A stretch of DNA of 12,481 nucleotides from Thermococcus sp. (GTDB lineage Archaea > Methanobacteriota_B > Thermococci > Thermococcales > Thermococcaceae): contig NZ_JAMONU010000077.1 in the NCBI RefSeq assembly GCF_027066465.1, forward strand, positions 1 to 12,481. Direction: 5' to 3'. The translations under genes were made by a program, and so were the position numbers. Of the stretch, positions 1 to 6,161 are shown in pieces (the first letter of the stretch is position 1; each line of letters begins with the position of its first letter). The notes under the pieces are model-generated. The model worked only from the letters and a program-made list of their open reading frames with translations. It was not told the origin of the DNA and searched no databases.

Positions 1-338
1 AGAGGGTCGTCGAGGAGAGCGGAATCCAGAACGGGCACGTTCTGGTCTTCGTTCCAGGCGCTACCGGCGCGATAGTCACGATAGAGCACGAGCCGGGCCT
101 TCTGGAGGACTTCAAGAGGACGTTGAGGGAGCTCATCCCAAAAGGTGCCGGCTACCTCCACGACAGGATAGACGACAACGCCCACAGCCACCTGCGCGCG
201 ACCCTTCTCGGCGCGAGTGAGTGCTTTCCTGTAATCAACGGCCGGCTCGTTCGCGGGACATGGCAGCAGATTTTCTTCGTCGAGCTGGACGTCAGGCCGA
301 GGCACAGGCGCGTTATAGTGCAGGTCGTTGGGGAATAG
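1..338 (+). CDS. YjbQ/UPF0047 family protein, 3' end only
   Basis: The reading frame is open from base 3 to the TAG at 336-338, giving the last 111 residues of a protein whose family is usually about 135-140 residues; the start lies outside the window. The C-terminal half carries the family signature: a histidine-rich stretch (HDRIDDNAHSHL), then a G-x-S segment, GRLVRGTWQQIFFVELD, and a basic R-P-R-H-R-R segment before the final beta strand. YjbQ/UPF0047 proteins form small trimers; some have been linked to weak thiamine-phosphate synthase activity, but the physiological role is unsettled, so I would not assign an enzyme name. The next gene is convergent, with 74 bp between the stop codons. 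Family assignment is firm; function is unknown. Confidence 0.88.
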   Translation, partial: RVVEESGIQNGHVLVFVPGATGAIVTIEHEPGLLEDFKRTLRELIPKGAGYLHDRIDDNAHSHLRATLLGASECFPVINGRLVRGTWQQIFFVELDVRPRHRRVIVQVVGE

Positions 339-412
339 ATTATTCTCGGAGGTCAAAACACATTAAACTCAAGTTGAAAGCCTGAAGAGTATATGTTGGT
401 AGGGCGTGGATT

Positions 413-811
413 TTAGAAGCGATACCAATTAATCGTTGGGCTTTTTTCAACTTTTTTTGCTATTGTGGACAGGGCTGAGTCCAGTCTTTTCGCTCCCACT
501 CCCCAGTCTTCAATATAGACTTCTATATGTCCCGCTGGTTTGAGCCATATTATGAGGGATGGTTTTTCGTCCTTGAAATGTGTGATTTGTATGAAGTCTA
601 TTTCTGAGAAATGCCAAGACCTCAGACTTTCTATCCGGGGTTTTGATGGTGTTCTACGGAGAAATCGTTTTTGGCTTTCACGGTAAAGAATGATTCGTTT
701 GTTGGTAACTGCTACATTGTTAAACTCATCGATCTCGGCTCGCGGTTTGAATTTTCCCTGTACAAGGCTTATAATGTATTCATCAGGCATCAGATAGTCC
801 TGAAGCTCCAT
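413..811 (-). CDS. small PH-domain-like protein, AT-rich
   Basis: A 132-residue protein without signal peptide or membrane segment. Its start (ELQDYLMPDEYIISLVQGKF) followed by an N-V-A-V-T-N-K-R-I-I-L-Y motif is typical of short bacterial/archaeal PH-like domains (YokE/bPH type), in which a T-N-K-R-hydrophobic strand is diagnostic. Such domains form a beta barrel with a C-terminal helix, here about residues 108-124, and usually act as binding modules; no catalytic residues are seen. The ATG at 809-811 is preceded by a strong purine-rich ribosome-binding site (GGGAGGAGGGAA). Codon use and base composition are clearly more AT-rich than in the surrounding genes, which suggests later acquisition. 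It stands alone, convergent with the upstream YjbQ gene, behind a duplicated promoter unit. Function unknown; domain call moderate. Confidence 0.72.
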   Translation of the reverse strand: MELQDYLMPDEYIISLVQGKFKPRAEIDEFNNVAVTNKRIILYRESQKRFLRRTPSKPRIESLRSWHFSEIDFIQITHFKDEKPSLIIWLKPAGHIEVYIEDWGVGAKRLDSALSTIAKKVEKSPTINWYRF

Positions 812-866
812 TTCCCTCCTCCCTCCGGGTATTTATAGATTTCCCTCCTCCCGGAGGGTATAATAC
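810..866 (-). promoter_or_regulatory. duplicated promoter/RBS unit before the PH-like gene
   Basis: A 14-bp exact direct repeat (ATTTCCCTCCTCCC on the plus strand) occurs at 810-823 and 839-852, 29 bp apart. On the coding strand each copy reads GGGAGGAGGGAAAT and is preceded by an A/T box followed by ACCC (TATAAATACCC and TATTATACCC). The downstream copy continues into the ATG start; the upstream one has ATC instead. The block looks like an imperfect tandem duplication of TATA box plus ribosome-binding site. It also contains a perfect 9-bp inverted repeat, CCCTCCGGG at 821-829 and CCCGGAGGG at 850-858. The distal box (about 859-866) would give a leader of about 25 nt; the proximal one (830-837) would start the RNA near the ATG. 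Confidence 0.6.
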
Positions 867-921
867 TGGGGGAGGACGTAACTCGTGAGTGGTTGGGAGA
901 AGAGTGGAGGAGGTTGTAAAT

Positions 922-2103
922 TCACTTCTCATCCGAGAGCTCCAGCAGGAAGAAGGGTACGTCCTCCCTTTCGAGCACGATTACGTTCCGTGGATACCTC
1001 CTGTGGGCCTCCCCGGCCTTCACCTCCACCATCAGGTTTCCAGCTATCGCGTCTACCTCGTAGGAGTTCCGATAGTAGTAAACCTCCCCGAACTTTCGGT
1101 ATAGGTGCTCCTGAACGAGCCACTCGTAGAGGGCGTCTTCCCTCAGCTCGGCCCCGCTCCAGGTAGAGAAGAGCCTCGCTAAAAGCGGGTCGCGGAAGAA
1201 AAACTTCTTCTCCCTCTTGTACAGGACCCTGTTTCCCTCCCTCAGGTATGCAATCCCGACGATGTACAGCTCCCGGAAGAACTCGATGTAGTCCTGCACG
1301 ACCTTGTAGGAGTAGCCGGACGTCATTTCCGCCAAAGCCCGAAAGCTCGTAGCCGAGGGTGCGCTCTGAATCAGTGCATAGAACGTTTCCCTCGCTATCT
1401 CAAGGCTCTTCCCAAAGCGGACGAATTCACCTATGTATGCTCCGAGCAGGTCTTCCATTGGTAAACCGTTTATCGAACCTGGGAATCCGCCGGTTTTCAG
1501 ATATTCCTCGAACAGCTCCAGTGTCTTTTCTCTGTGAAGTTCTGGCCTTTTCAGGCCCATAACCTCAACGTATTCCGCAAAGGAAAGCGGCATGACCTCG
1601 AGCGTCTTTCCCTCTCCCCTCCTGCCCGGAGACATCTCGATGTCCCGCTTCACCCTTAAGGAGCTTGAGCCAGTAACCGTGACCACGTCGTTCTCCAACA
1701 TGCCTGCGTCGATGAGCGGTTTGAGGCCCCTCCACCAGCCGTCGAGCGACGTTACCTCATCGAGGAAGATGTATCCCGTTTTGATTCCCTCCCGCTTTTT
1801 CATTCCTTCGAACTCCCTGAGGAGAGACGCCAGTGTCCTGTGGTCTGGAAGAACCTCTACGTTAATGTAGAGAATCGACTCCGGCGGGTTTTCCCTCAGG
1901 AGTCTCTCGATGAGGAGCTTTATCCCCGTCGTCTTTCCCACCTGCCTCGGACCGAGGACGAAGTTAAGCGAGAACGGTTTGAGTGATAGCTCCTCAGCCC
2001 ATCTGGGCCACCAGTGGATTTTCTGCTCATTCCAGCGTTTAACATGGTAGTCCTCTTTTTCCTCCCACCAAGGGTTCATGTAACCTAAATCCCCAAGCCT
2101 CAT
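922..2103 (-). CDS. archaeal AAA+ ATPase with C-terminal DUF4143/nuclease-like domain
   Basis: A 393-residue protein. Residues about 45-200 are an AAA+ domain: Walker A GPRQVGKTT (51-59), Walker B YIFLDE (111-116), a sensor-like VTGSSS (143-148), and GRRGEG (160-165) as likely arginine finger. The GGFPG motif (206-210) and a helical stretch at about 240-290 resembling a winged helix follow; KKFFFRDPLLA (299-309) opens the C-terminal DUF4143 domain. D351, E360 and K362 (E-V-D-A then V-E-V-K) fit a PD-(D/E)XK nuclease core. The family is widespread and often mobile in archaea; its cellular role is not established. The ATG has an AGGTG ribosome-binding site 5-9 bp upstream. The gene stands alone; its promoter is flanked by two 19-bp palindromes, so it is probably repressed, perhaps by its own winged helix (inference). 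Confidence 0.9.
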   Translation of the reverse strand: MRLGDLGYMNPWWEEKEDYHVKRWNEQKIHWWPRWAEELSLKPFSLNFVLGPRQVGKTTGIKLLIERLLRENPPESILYINVEVLPDHRTLASLLREFEGMKKREGIKTGYIFLDEVTSLDGWWRGLKPLIDAGMLENDVVTVTGSSSLRVKRDIEMSPGRRGEGKTLEVMPLSFAEYVEVMGLKRPELHREKTLELFEEYLKTGGFPGSINGLPMEDLLGAYIGEFVRFGKSLEIARETFYALIQSAPSATSFRALAEMTSGYSYKVVQDYIEFFRELYIVGIAYLREGNRVLYKREKKFFFRDPLLARLFSTWSGAELREDALYEWLVQEHLYRKFGEVYYYRNSYEVDAIAGNLMVEVKAGEAHRRYPRNVIVLEREDVPFFLLELSDEK

Positions 2104-2112
2104 GCCAACACC

Positions 2113-2131
2113 TGAGAAATGTTAGTTCTCA
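2113..2131. promoter_or_regulatory. palindromic operator candidate 1
   Basis: TGAGAA-N7-TTCTCA, a perfect 6-bp inverted repeat in a 19-bp site. It covers the expected transcript start of the ATPase gene, about 25 bp beyond its TATA box. It matches a second site at 2147-2165 at 17 of 19 positions (common form TGAGAAWTGYTAGTTCTCA), with the spacer in the same orientation. Centres are 34 bp apart, close to three helical turns. A dimeric repressor bound here would block transcription start. Confidence 0.65.
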
Positions 2132-2135
2132 CACC

Positions 2136-2144
2136 TTTATAAAT
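2136..2144 (-). promoter_or_regulatory. TATA box of the ATPase gene
   Basis: TTTATAAA at 2137-2143 sits exactly between the two palindromes. Transcription would start near 2114, giving a leader of about 10 nt that holds the AGGTG ribosome-binding site before the ATG at 2101-2103. Both the sequence and the spacing fit a strong archaeal promoter. Confidence 0.75.
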
Positions 2145-2146
2145 CT

Positions 2147-2165
2147 TGAGAATTGCTAGTTCTCA
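2147..2165. promoter_or_regulatory. palindromic operator candidate 2
   Basis: Second TGAGAA-N7-TTCTCA site (spacer TTGCTAG). It overlaps the BRE region upstream of the ATPase TATA box. On its other side it abuts a plus-strand TATA-like box at 2169-2178, so a protein bound here could influence transcription in both directions. Confidence 0.65.
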
Positions 2166-2168
2166 GGA

Positions 2169-2178
2169 CTTATATTTG
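2169..2178 (+). promoter_or_regulatory. possible plus-strand TATA box for the 2198-2300 RNA
   Basis: CTTATATTTG, with GGA before it, is a fair TATA-like sequence. It would place a transcript start near 2198-2200, about 8 bp before the first stem of the structured element. There is no plus-strand gene downstream, so its only sensible product is a non-coding RNA. An A/T-rich 10-mer can arise by chance, so confidence is limited. Confidence 0.4.
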
Positions 2179-2197
2179 TTCTGTCTGCTGAAACCTC

Positions 2198-2300
2198 AAA
2201 AACGCCGTGAAAGGGGGTAATAACCCGCCCGAGTTCATTGACTCCGCCCTCGGCGGTGCTCCCCGGGCGATTTAGGTTGGACCTTTCACCATAAAAGGCT
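2198..2300 (+). ncRNA. candidate structured RNA, long nested hairpin, unknown class
   Basis: The only gene-free stretch here folds into coaxial stems: GTGAAAGG (2207-2214) with CCTTTCAC (2282-2289), 8 bp; AACC (2222-2225) with GGTT (2275-2278); CGCCCG (2226-2231) with CGGGCG (2264-2269); CCGCC (2244-2248) with GGCGG (2252-2256) closed by CTC. The 5-nt bulge ATTTA (2270-2274) and a 12/7-nt internal loop separate them. The fold is available to RNA from either strand. A TATA-like box at the right distance favours plus; on the minus strand it would be the 3' UTR of the 83-residue membrane protein, where GAA opposite GGA in the large internal loop vaguely resembles a kink-turn. No C/D boxes, no convincing ACA, no tRNA. 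Strand and class are unresolved. Confidence 0.42.
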
Positions 2301-2302
2301 TT

Positions 2303-2554
2303 CTACCACACTTTGACCTCTTCGTTTTCGTTCTCCTCGAGCTCGACCTCCTCGTACTTCCCGCTCAGCTTAATCGTGATGGCGTAAAGCAACGCCACAA
2401 CGGACCCGAACAGAAACGCCAAAAGAATCCACAGGACCTTCTCCGAGTCCGGCATAAGCTTCTGCTTCTTGATGACGTCGTAGGTAACCCACGCGAAGCC
2501 CGCGATGTTGAGAGCCCAAATCAGACCCCAGATTCCGATGACCACGTCGAACAT
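2303..2554 (-). CDS. small two-helix membrane protein
   Basis: An 83-residue protein with two hydrophobic segments (about residues 4-24 and 41-62), separated by a short polar loop with K-K-Q-K-L, and ending in a strongly acidic tail (E-E-V-E-L-E-E-N-E-N-E-E). The layout recalls the short PLDc_N-type membrane hairpin found at the start of phospholipase D/cardiolipin synthase proteins and also as a stand-alone protein in archaea, but no enzymatic domain follows, so only a membrane role can be inferred. It lies 31 bp after the P-loop gene. The gap contains TTTTTAAC (2577-2583 region), which could be its own TATA box and would give an almost leaderless mRNA, plus a T-run that could end the upstream transcript. 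Confidence 0.75.
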   Translation of the reverse strand: MFDVVIGIWGLIWALNIAGFAWVTYDVIKKQKLMPDSEKVLWILLAFLFGSVVALLYAITIKLSGKYEEVELEENENEEVKVW

Positions 2555-2585
2555 GAAGAAAAATTAGGAGTGGAGGTTAAAAACT

Positions 2586-3935
2586 TCACTCCTTCTTGAG
2601 CTTCTCGCAGTTCTTGACCCAGTTCTCGAGGATGTCCTTGAGCTTGGGCTGGCCTATTTCCTCAAGCTCGTACTTGACGCGGACGGCCGGCTTGTTGAGG
2701 TTCATGAACCTGCGCAGGTCAACCGGGGTTCCGAGTATGACGACGTCCGCGTCTGCCCTGTTGATGGTCTCCTCGAGCTCCTTAATCTGCTTCTTGCCGT
2801 AGCCCATGGCCGGCAGGATGAGGTCGAGGTGCGGGTACTTCTTGTAGGTCTCGACGATTGAGCCGACGGCGTAGGGCCTCGGGTCGATGATTTCCTTCGC
2901 TCCAAACTTCTTCGCTGCGACGTAGCCGGCTCCGTACTTCATGCCGCCGTGGGTGAGGGTCGGACCGTCCTCCACAACCAGAACGCGCTTGCCCCTGATA
3001 AGCTCGGGGTTGTCGACGAATATCGGCGAGGCCGCCTCGATAACGATGGCGTTCGGGTTGACCTTCTCGATGTTCTCCCTGACGGTCTGGATGTCGTCCC
3101 TGTTGGCGGTGTCAATCTTGTTGATTATGACGACGTCGGCCGAGCGGAGGTTGGTCTCACCGGGGTGGTACTTGAGTTCGTGTCCCGGCCTGTGCGGGTC
3201 TGTAACTACTATCCAGAGGTCGGGCTCGTAGAACGGGAAGTCGTTGTTTCCGCCGTCCCAGAGGATTATGTCGGCCTCCTTCTCAGCCTCGCGGAGAATC
3301 TTCTCATAGTCAACGCCCGCGTAGACAACCATACCGCGCTCGATGTACGGCTCGTACTCCTCGCGCTCCTCGATGGTGCACTCGTACTTGTCGAGGTCCT
3401 CGAAGGTGGCGAACCTCTGAACGACCTGCTTCCTGAGGTCGCCGTAGGGCATCGGGTGCCTTATGGCGACGACCTTGTAGCCCATCTCCTGGAGGAGCTG
3501 GGCGACCTTTCTTGATGTCTGGCTCTTTCCACAGCCGGTTCTTATGGCGGTAACCGCTACGACCGGCTTGGTGCTCTTGAGCATGGTGCTCTTGGGTCCA
3601 AGGAGCCAGAAGTCGGCGCCGGCCGAGTGGGCCCTGCTCGCGAGGTGCATGACGTGCTCGTGGGAGACGTCGGAGTAGGCGAAGACGACTATGTCAACAC
3701 CCTTCTCTTTGATTATCTTCTCCATGTCGTCCTCGCTGAGTATCGGTATTCCGTTCGGATAAAGCTCACCCGCAAGCTCTGGCGGGTAAATCCTGCCCTC
3801 TATGTCCGGAATCTGGGTTGCGGTGAAGGCCACGACCTCGTAGTCGGGGTTGTCCCTGAAGAACACGTTGAAGTTGTGGAAATCCCTGCCGGCCGCTCCA
3901 AGAATCAGAACCTTTTTCCTCTTCTTCTCAGTCAT
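2586..3935 (-). CDS. cyclic 2,3-diphosphoglycerate synthetase-like P-loop protein
   Basis: A 449-residue cytosolic protein. The N-terminus (KKVLILGAAGRDFHNFN, 7-23) is a Rossmann-like strand-loop-helix. A P-loop follows, AIRTGCGKSQTS (130-141), then WDGGNN (226-231) and an N-K-I-D nucleotide-specificity motif (272-275). This architecture is that of the family containing methanogen cyclic 2,3-diphosphoglycerate synthetase (cpgS), often annotated as predicted GTPase (COG2403). The methanogen enzyme closes 2,3-diphosphoglycerate into the cyclic compatible solute using ATP. Whether the Thermococcales member does so is uncertain: NKxD hints at GTP, and these organisms mainly accumulate other solutes. 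The ATG is preceded by GGGGTGA. It probably has its own promoter (TATA at 3982-3987) and may be co-transcribed with the small membrane protein downstream. The long plus-strand frames inside it are shadows. Confidence 0.85.
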   Translation of the reverse strand: MTEKKRKKVLILGAAGRDFHNFNVFFRDNPDYEVVAFTATQIPDIEGRIYPPELAGELYPNGIPILSEDDMEKIIKEKGVDIVVFAYSDVSHEHVMHLASRAHSAGADFWLLGPKSTMLKSTKPVVAVTAIRTGCGKSQTSRKVAQLLQEMGYKVVAIRHPMPYGDLRKQVVQRFATFEDLDKYECTIEEREEYEPYIERGMVVYAGVDYEKILREAEKEADIILWDGGNNDFPFYEPDLWIVVTDPHRPGHELKYHPGETNLRSADVVIINKIDTANRDDIQTVRENIEKVNPNAIVIEAASPIFVDNPELIRGKRVLVVEDGPTLTHGGMKYGAGYVAAKKFGAKEIIDPRPYAVGSIVETYKKYPHLDLILPAMGYGKKQIKELEETINRADADVVILGTPVDLRRFMNLNKPAVRVKYELEEIGQPKLKDILENWVKNCEKLKKE

Positions 3936-3980
3936 TTTTCTTCACCCCTAAGGTTTTTCGAGCCTCTATTGGCCTTTACA

Positions 3981-3988
3981 CTTATAAC
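3981..3988 (-). promoter_or_regulatory. TATA box of the P-loop gene
   Basis: GTTATAAG on the coding strand. Its centre is about 49 bp before the ATG at 3935, placing the transcript start near 3958 and leaving a leader of about 22 nt with the GGGGTGA ribosome-binding site. Confidence 0.6.
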
Positions 3989-4101
3989 GGTTTTCGTTTC
4001 CCCCTGAAAGGACTTCACGTATGCTTTTTGGAATTAACATTTTGATTTCGAAAAACCATCAAAAAACGCTGAACTCCGACCGTTCACAGATTACCCGGTG
4101 G

Positions 4102-4110
4102 GTTAATAAA
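4102..4110 (+). promoter_or_regulatory. alaX: TATA box of alaX
   Basis: GTTAATAAA lies about 35 bp before the ATG at 4141. The transcript would start near 4131, giving a leader of roughly 10 nt (GGGGATTGTT). This spacing supports the ATG at 4141 over the in-frame ATG at 4021, which lies upstream of this promoter. Confidence 0.6.
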
Positions 4111-4140
4111 CGATTGACGAAGTTAGTTTCGGGGATTGTT

Positions 4141-4602
4141 ATGACAAGTGAAGACGTTGAGGTTCAAACTCACACCGCCCTGCACGTCCTCAAGGGAGCC
4201 GTTGTGAAGGTTCTCGGCGAAAGGGCCAAGTGGACGGCCTCGACCTACGTCAAAGGCAACCGCGGGGTTCTTGCGGTTAAGTTCGACCGGAAGCCGACGC
4301 AAGAAGAGATAGCAGAAATAGAACGCCTCGCCAACGAGAAAGTTAAGGAGAACGTTCCAGTTAAGGTTTACGAACTTCCGCGTGAGGAAGCGGAGAAGCG
4401 CTTCGGCGAGGATATGTACGACCTGTTCCCGGTTCCAGAGGAGGTTAGAACCCTCAAGGTGGTCGTCATCGATGGCTGGAACGTCAACGCGTGCAATAAG
4501 GAGCACACGAGGACGACGGGCGAAATAGGGGAGATAAGAATCAGAAAGGTTCGCTTTAGGGGGAGCAAGGGGCTTTTGGAGATTAGCTTTGAGGTGCTTT
4601 AA
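4141..4602 (+). CDS. alaX: AlaX-S, stand-alone alanyl-tRNA editing deacylase
   Basis: A 153-residue stand-alone homologue of the alanyl-tRNA synthetase editing domain. It hydrolyses mischarged aminoacyl-tRNAAla (seryl- or glycyl-tRNAAla in the family), protecting translation in the cytosol. The four zinc ligands are present: H11 and H15 (HTALH) and C118 and H122 (CNKEH). The TGEIG segment after them is also typical. The length matches the short archaeal form (AlaX-S), lacking the N-terminal glycine-rich domain of longer AlaX proteins. The frame stays open back to an ATG at 4021, but that extra 40-residue stretch is AT-rich, unlike the family, and precedes the TATA box; 4141 is the better start. 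Its TAA is one base from the stop of the convergent vapC. Confidence 0.92.
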   Translation: MTSEDVEVQTHTALHVLKGAVVKVLGERAKWTASTYVKGNRGVLAVKFDRKPTQEEIAEIERLANEKVKENVPVKVYELPREEAEKRFGEDMYDLFPVPEEVRTLKVVVIDGWNVNACNKEHTRTTGEIGEIRIRKVRFRGSKGLLEISFEVL

Positions 4603-4603
4603 T

Positions 4604-5032
4604 CTATGGAACCATGACGAAGCCGTGAACCGCGAAGTCGCTGTCGAAAGTGAACGCCTTCTTGATTCCAAGCCTCTCCATTATCGCAAAGGCTAAGCTG
4701 TCGAATAAGTCTATTCCCTGCTGGTCGCGGTACTTGAAGAAAAGCTCCCAGGCCCTTTCCCAGTCCGCTTCGGTTTCCTTCTCGATGAAGATGAACCTGC
4801 TCGCGGTGTAGAGGCGGTACTGCTCCTCGGCAACGTCCTTTCCAACGTGCTTTGCAACGCCGTTCAGGAACTCCATCAGCGTGGGCCTGCCGATTACGAA
4901 AACCGACCCCTCCCTAACAGCGTCCCTAAAGAAGCTCAATGCCCTCTCGTGCTCCGGGTCGTCCCTGACGAGGAGGGCTATCATGGCGCTCGTGTCCATG
5001 TAGAACAGCTCTGGTCTCAGTGGCTTCGCCAT
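4604..5032 (-). CDS. vapC: VapC-type PIN-domain toxin ribonuclease
   Basis: A 142-residue PIN domain. The acidic metal-binding residues are in place: D13 (YMDTSA), E54 (PTLMEF), D108/D111 (GIDLFDSLAFAIM) and D130/D132 (FTFDSDF). VapC toxins are Mg2+-dependent endoribonucleases that cut specific RNAs, often tRNA or rRNA, when freed from VapB; the target of this one cannot be read from the sequence. The start at 5030-5032 overlaps the end of the antitoxin gene by 16 bp, the classic vapBC coupling. No catalytic residue is missing and the frame is intact, so it is probably functional. The gene ends one base from alaX in convergent orientation. Confidence 0.92.
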   Translation of the reverse strand: MAKPLRPELFYMDTSAMIALLVRDDPEHERALSFFRDAVREGSVFVIGRPTLMEFLNGVAKHVGKDVAEEQYRLYTASRFIFIEKETEADWERAWELFFKYRDQQGIDLFDSLAFAIMERLGIKKAFTFDSDFAVHGFVMVP

Positions 5033-5277
5033 TCGACCACTCCCCAGTCCTCATCGTGGCTCGTCTTCTTGCCCTTAAGCTCTACCACGCCGAACGCCTT
5101 CCAGATTGGGTCTTTTTCCACTTCCTCCTCTGTTATTCCCGTGTTTCTCTTGAGGTATTCCTCTATGGCCTCTCGAAGTATCTCCTTTATGGGCTTTCCC
5201 TCCCTGAGTGAGAGAGCCTTGAGCATTGAGTACAGGCTCTCATCAATCTCGGTCTGCACATGTTTTGTAGATGACAT
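5017..5277 (-). CDS. vapB: VapB-type antitoxin, ribbon-helix-helix
   Basis: An 86-residue protein. Residues 5-44 (K-H-V-Q-T-E-I-D-E-S-L-Y then a helix ending L-R-E-A-I-E-E-Y-L-K-R) form a ribbon-helix-helix DNA-binding domain. The C-terminal half contains the D-P-I-W-K-A-F-G-V-V-E segment usual for antitoxin tails that bind and block the PIN toxin. The pair normally represses its own promoter. The ATG at 5275-5277 follows a GGTGATT ribosome-binding site; an ATG at 5286-5288 is out of frame. The promoter TTTAAA at 5311-5316 puts the transcript start near 5288. It precedes and overlaps vapC. Confidence 0.88.
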   Translation of the reverse strand: MSSTKHVQTEIDESLYSMLKALSLREGKPIKEILREAIEEYLKRNTGITEEEVEKDPIWKAFGVVELKGKKTSHDEDWGVVEWRSH

Positions 5278-5309
5278 GGAATCACCATAAACATGAAGAA
5301 AAATGGAGC

Positions 5310-5318
5310 ATTTAAACC
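5310..5318 (-). promoter_or_regulatory. TATA box of vapBC
   Basis: GGTTTAAAT on the coding strand, centred about 37 bp before the vapB ATG. The predicted leader is about 10 nt and includes GGTGATT. The box lies two bases from the stop codon of the upstream MEMO-like gene (5320-5322). Confidence 0.55.
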
Positions 5319-5319
5319 T

Positions 5320-6108
5320 TCACTTCCGCACCCACAGCGCCCCGGCCATGCCGAAGTAAGTGGGGCAGGCGTAGGCGCTCGCCTTCAACTCGAACTCGGC
5401 CTTTCTCATTGCCCCCAGCATTATCAGCATCTGCCAGTAGCTGTCCACGAGGGCCTTCCTAACGAGGTCCTCGGGAATGGTGAGAAGCTCCTCAAGGCGG
5501 TTCTCGTTAATCAGCTTCATTATCAGCCTGTCATAGACTTCGCTCTCCTTCACCTTTCCGTAGGGGCCTTTTTCATCGTGCCCGTGCCCGTGGTCCGCGC
5601 TGATTATCAGCGCAACCTTCTTCCCCTCCCGCTCAAGGACCTCTCCAAGAATTTCGCCGAAGCAGACGAGCGTTTCCCTGCTAACTCCCCTCGACGGTGT
5701 CATCAGGACGAGCGGTTTCCTCTCGAGGAACTGGAGCGGAATCAGCTCACCCCAGCTCAGGGGCCAGCGCGAGTATTCACCGCGTAGCGATGCAAAGTTC
5801 AGGTCAACGACGGGCATTCCCGCCTCTTTCTCGGCTTGATAAATCTTCTCCGCCAGCTCTCGGTCTGTTTTCCACTCGCCGGGCAGCTCCTTCCCTTCGA
5901 AGCCGAGCCACGAGACGAGGTTTTCAGCAAGAACGACGCCGAGGTGGTCGCTCATCCTGACGTTGTGAGGGCTTATCAGAACGTAGGAGTCCGCATCTCT
6001 GAACTCCTCGCCGATTCTCCTCAGGACTTCAGCGAGCCTCTCGGTTTCCTCGTCCTCCGGTTCCAGAACCGGATTGCCGTGGGGCATCAATCCGATTCCG
6101 ACGAGCAT
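5320..6108 (-). CDS. MEMO/LigB-like (class III extradiol dioxygenase fold) protein
   Basis: A 262-residue cytosolic protein. Histidines in the family positions are H10 (MPHG), H48 (SPHN) and H173/H175/H177 (SADHGHGH), which in class III extradiol dioxygenases bind or surround the active-site iron. The fold is shared with MEMO proteins, several of which lack dioxygenase activity; in Thermococcales no aromatic degradation pathway surrounds this gene, so the substrate is unknown. In many archaea MEMO-like genes sit beside an AMMECR1-domain gene; none is present here. The ATG is preceded by GGGGATTG, and TTTTTAG near 6142-6150 is a possible TATA box. The gene is isolated between the exported protein upstream and vapBC downstream, both on the same strand but with their own promoters. 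Confidence 0.82.
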   Translation of the reverse strand: MLVGIGLMPHGNPVLEPEDEETERLAEVLRRIGEEFRDADSYVLISPHNVRMSDHLGVVLAENLVSWLGFEGKELPGEWKTDRELAEKIYQAEKEAGMPVVDLNFASLRGEYSRWPLSWGELIPLQFLERKPLVLMTPSRGVSRETLVCFGEILGEVLEREGKKVALIISADHGHGHDEKGPYGKVKESEVYDRLIMKLINENRLEELLTIPEDLVRKALVDSYWQMLIMLGAMRKAEFELKASAYACPTYFGMAGALWVRK

Positions 6109-6161
6109 TTCAATCCCCGTTGAGAATGGTAAAAGAAAGGGGCTAAAAAGCTAACCTCAAC

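Noticed and set aside
2207..2289. Nested hairpin as an H/ACA guide RNA
   Set aside because: No ACA at the proper distance from a pocket and no convincing K-loop on the plus strand; a kink-turn-like loop appears only on the minus strand and imperfectly.
2949..3515. Long plus-strand open frame opposite the P-loop gene
   Set aside because: The minus strand carries a full-length protein with P-loop and NKID motifs; the plus frame is a low-complexity, valine/leucine-rich shadow without a promoter.
4068..4090. TGAAC/GTTCA inverted repeat upstream of alaX
   Set aside because: Only 5 bp long and upstream of the TATA box in an A/T-rich region; not distinguishable from chance.
4021..4140. In-frame N-terminal extension of alaX
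   Set aside because: It lies upstream of the likely TATA box, is AT-rich and unlike the family, and the ATG at 4141 gives the usual AlaX-S length.
4123..4671. Minus-strand frame opposite alaX
   Set aside because: alaX has all four zinc ligands on the plus strand; the opposite frame overlaps two real genes and shows no family features.
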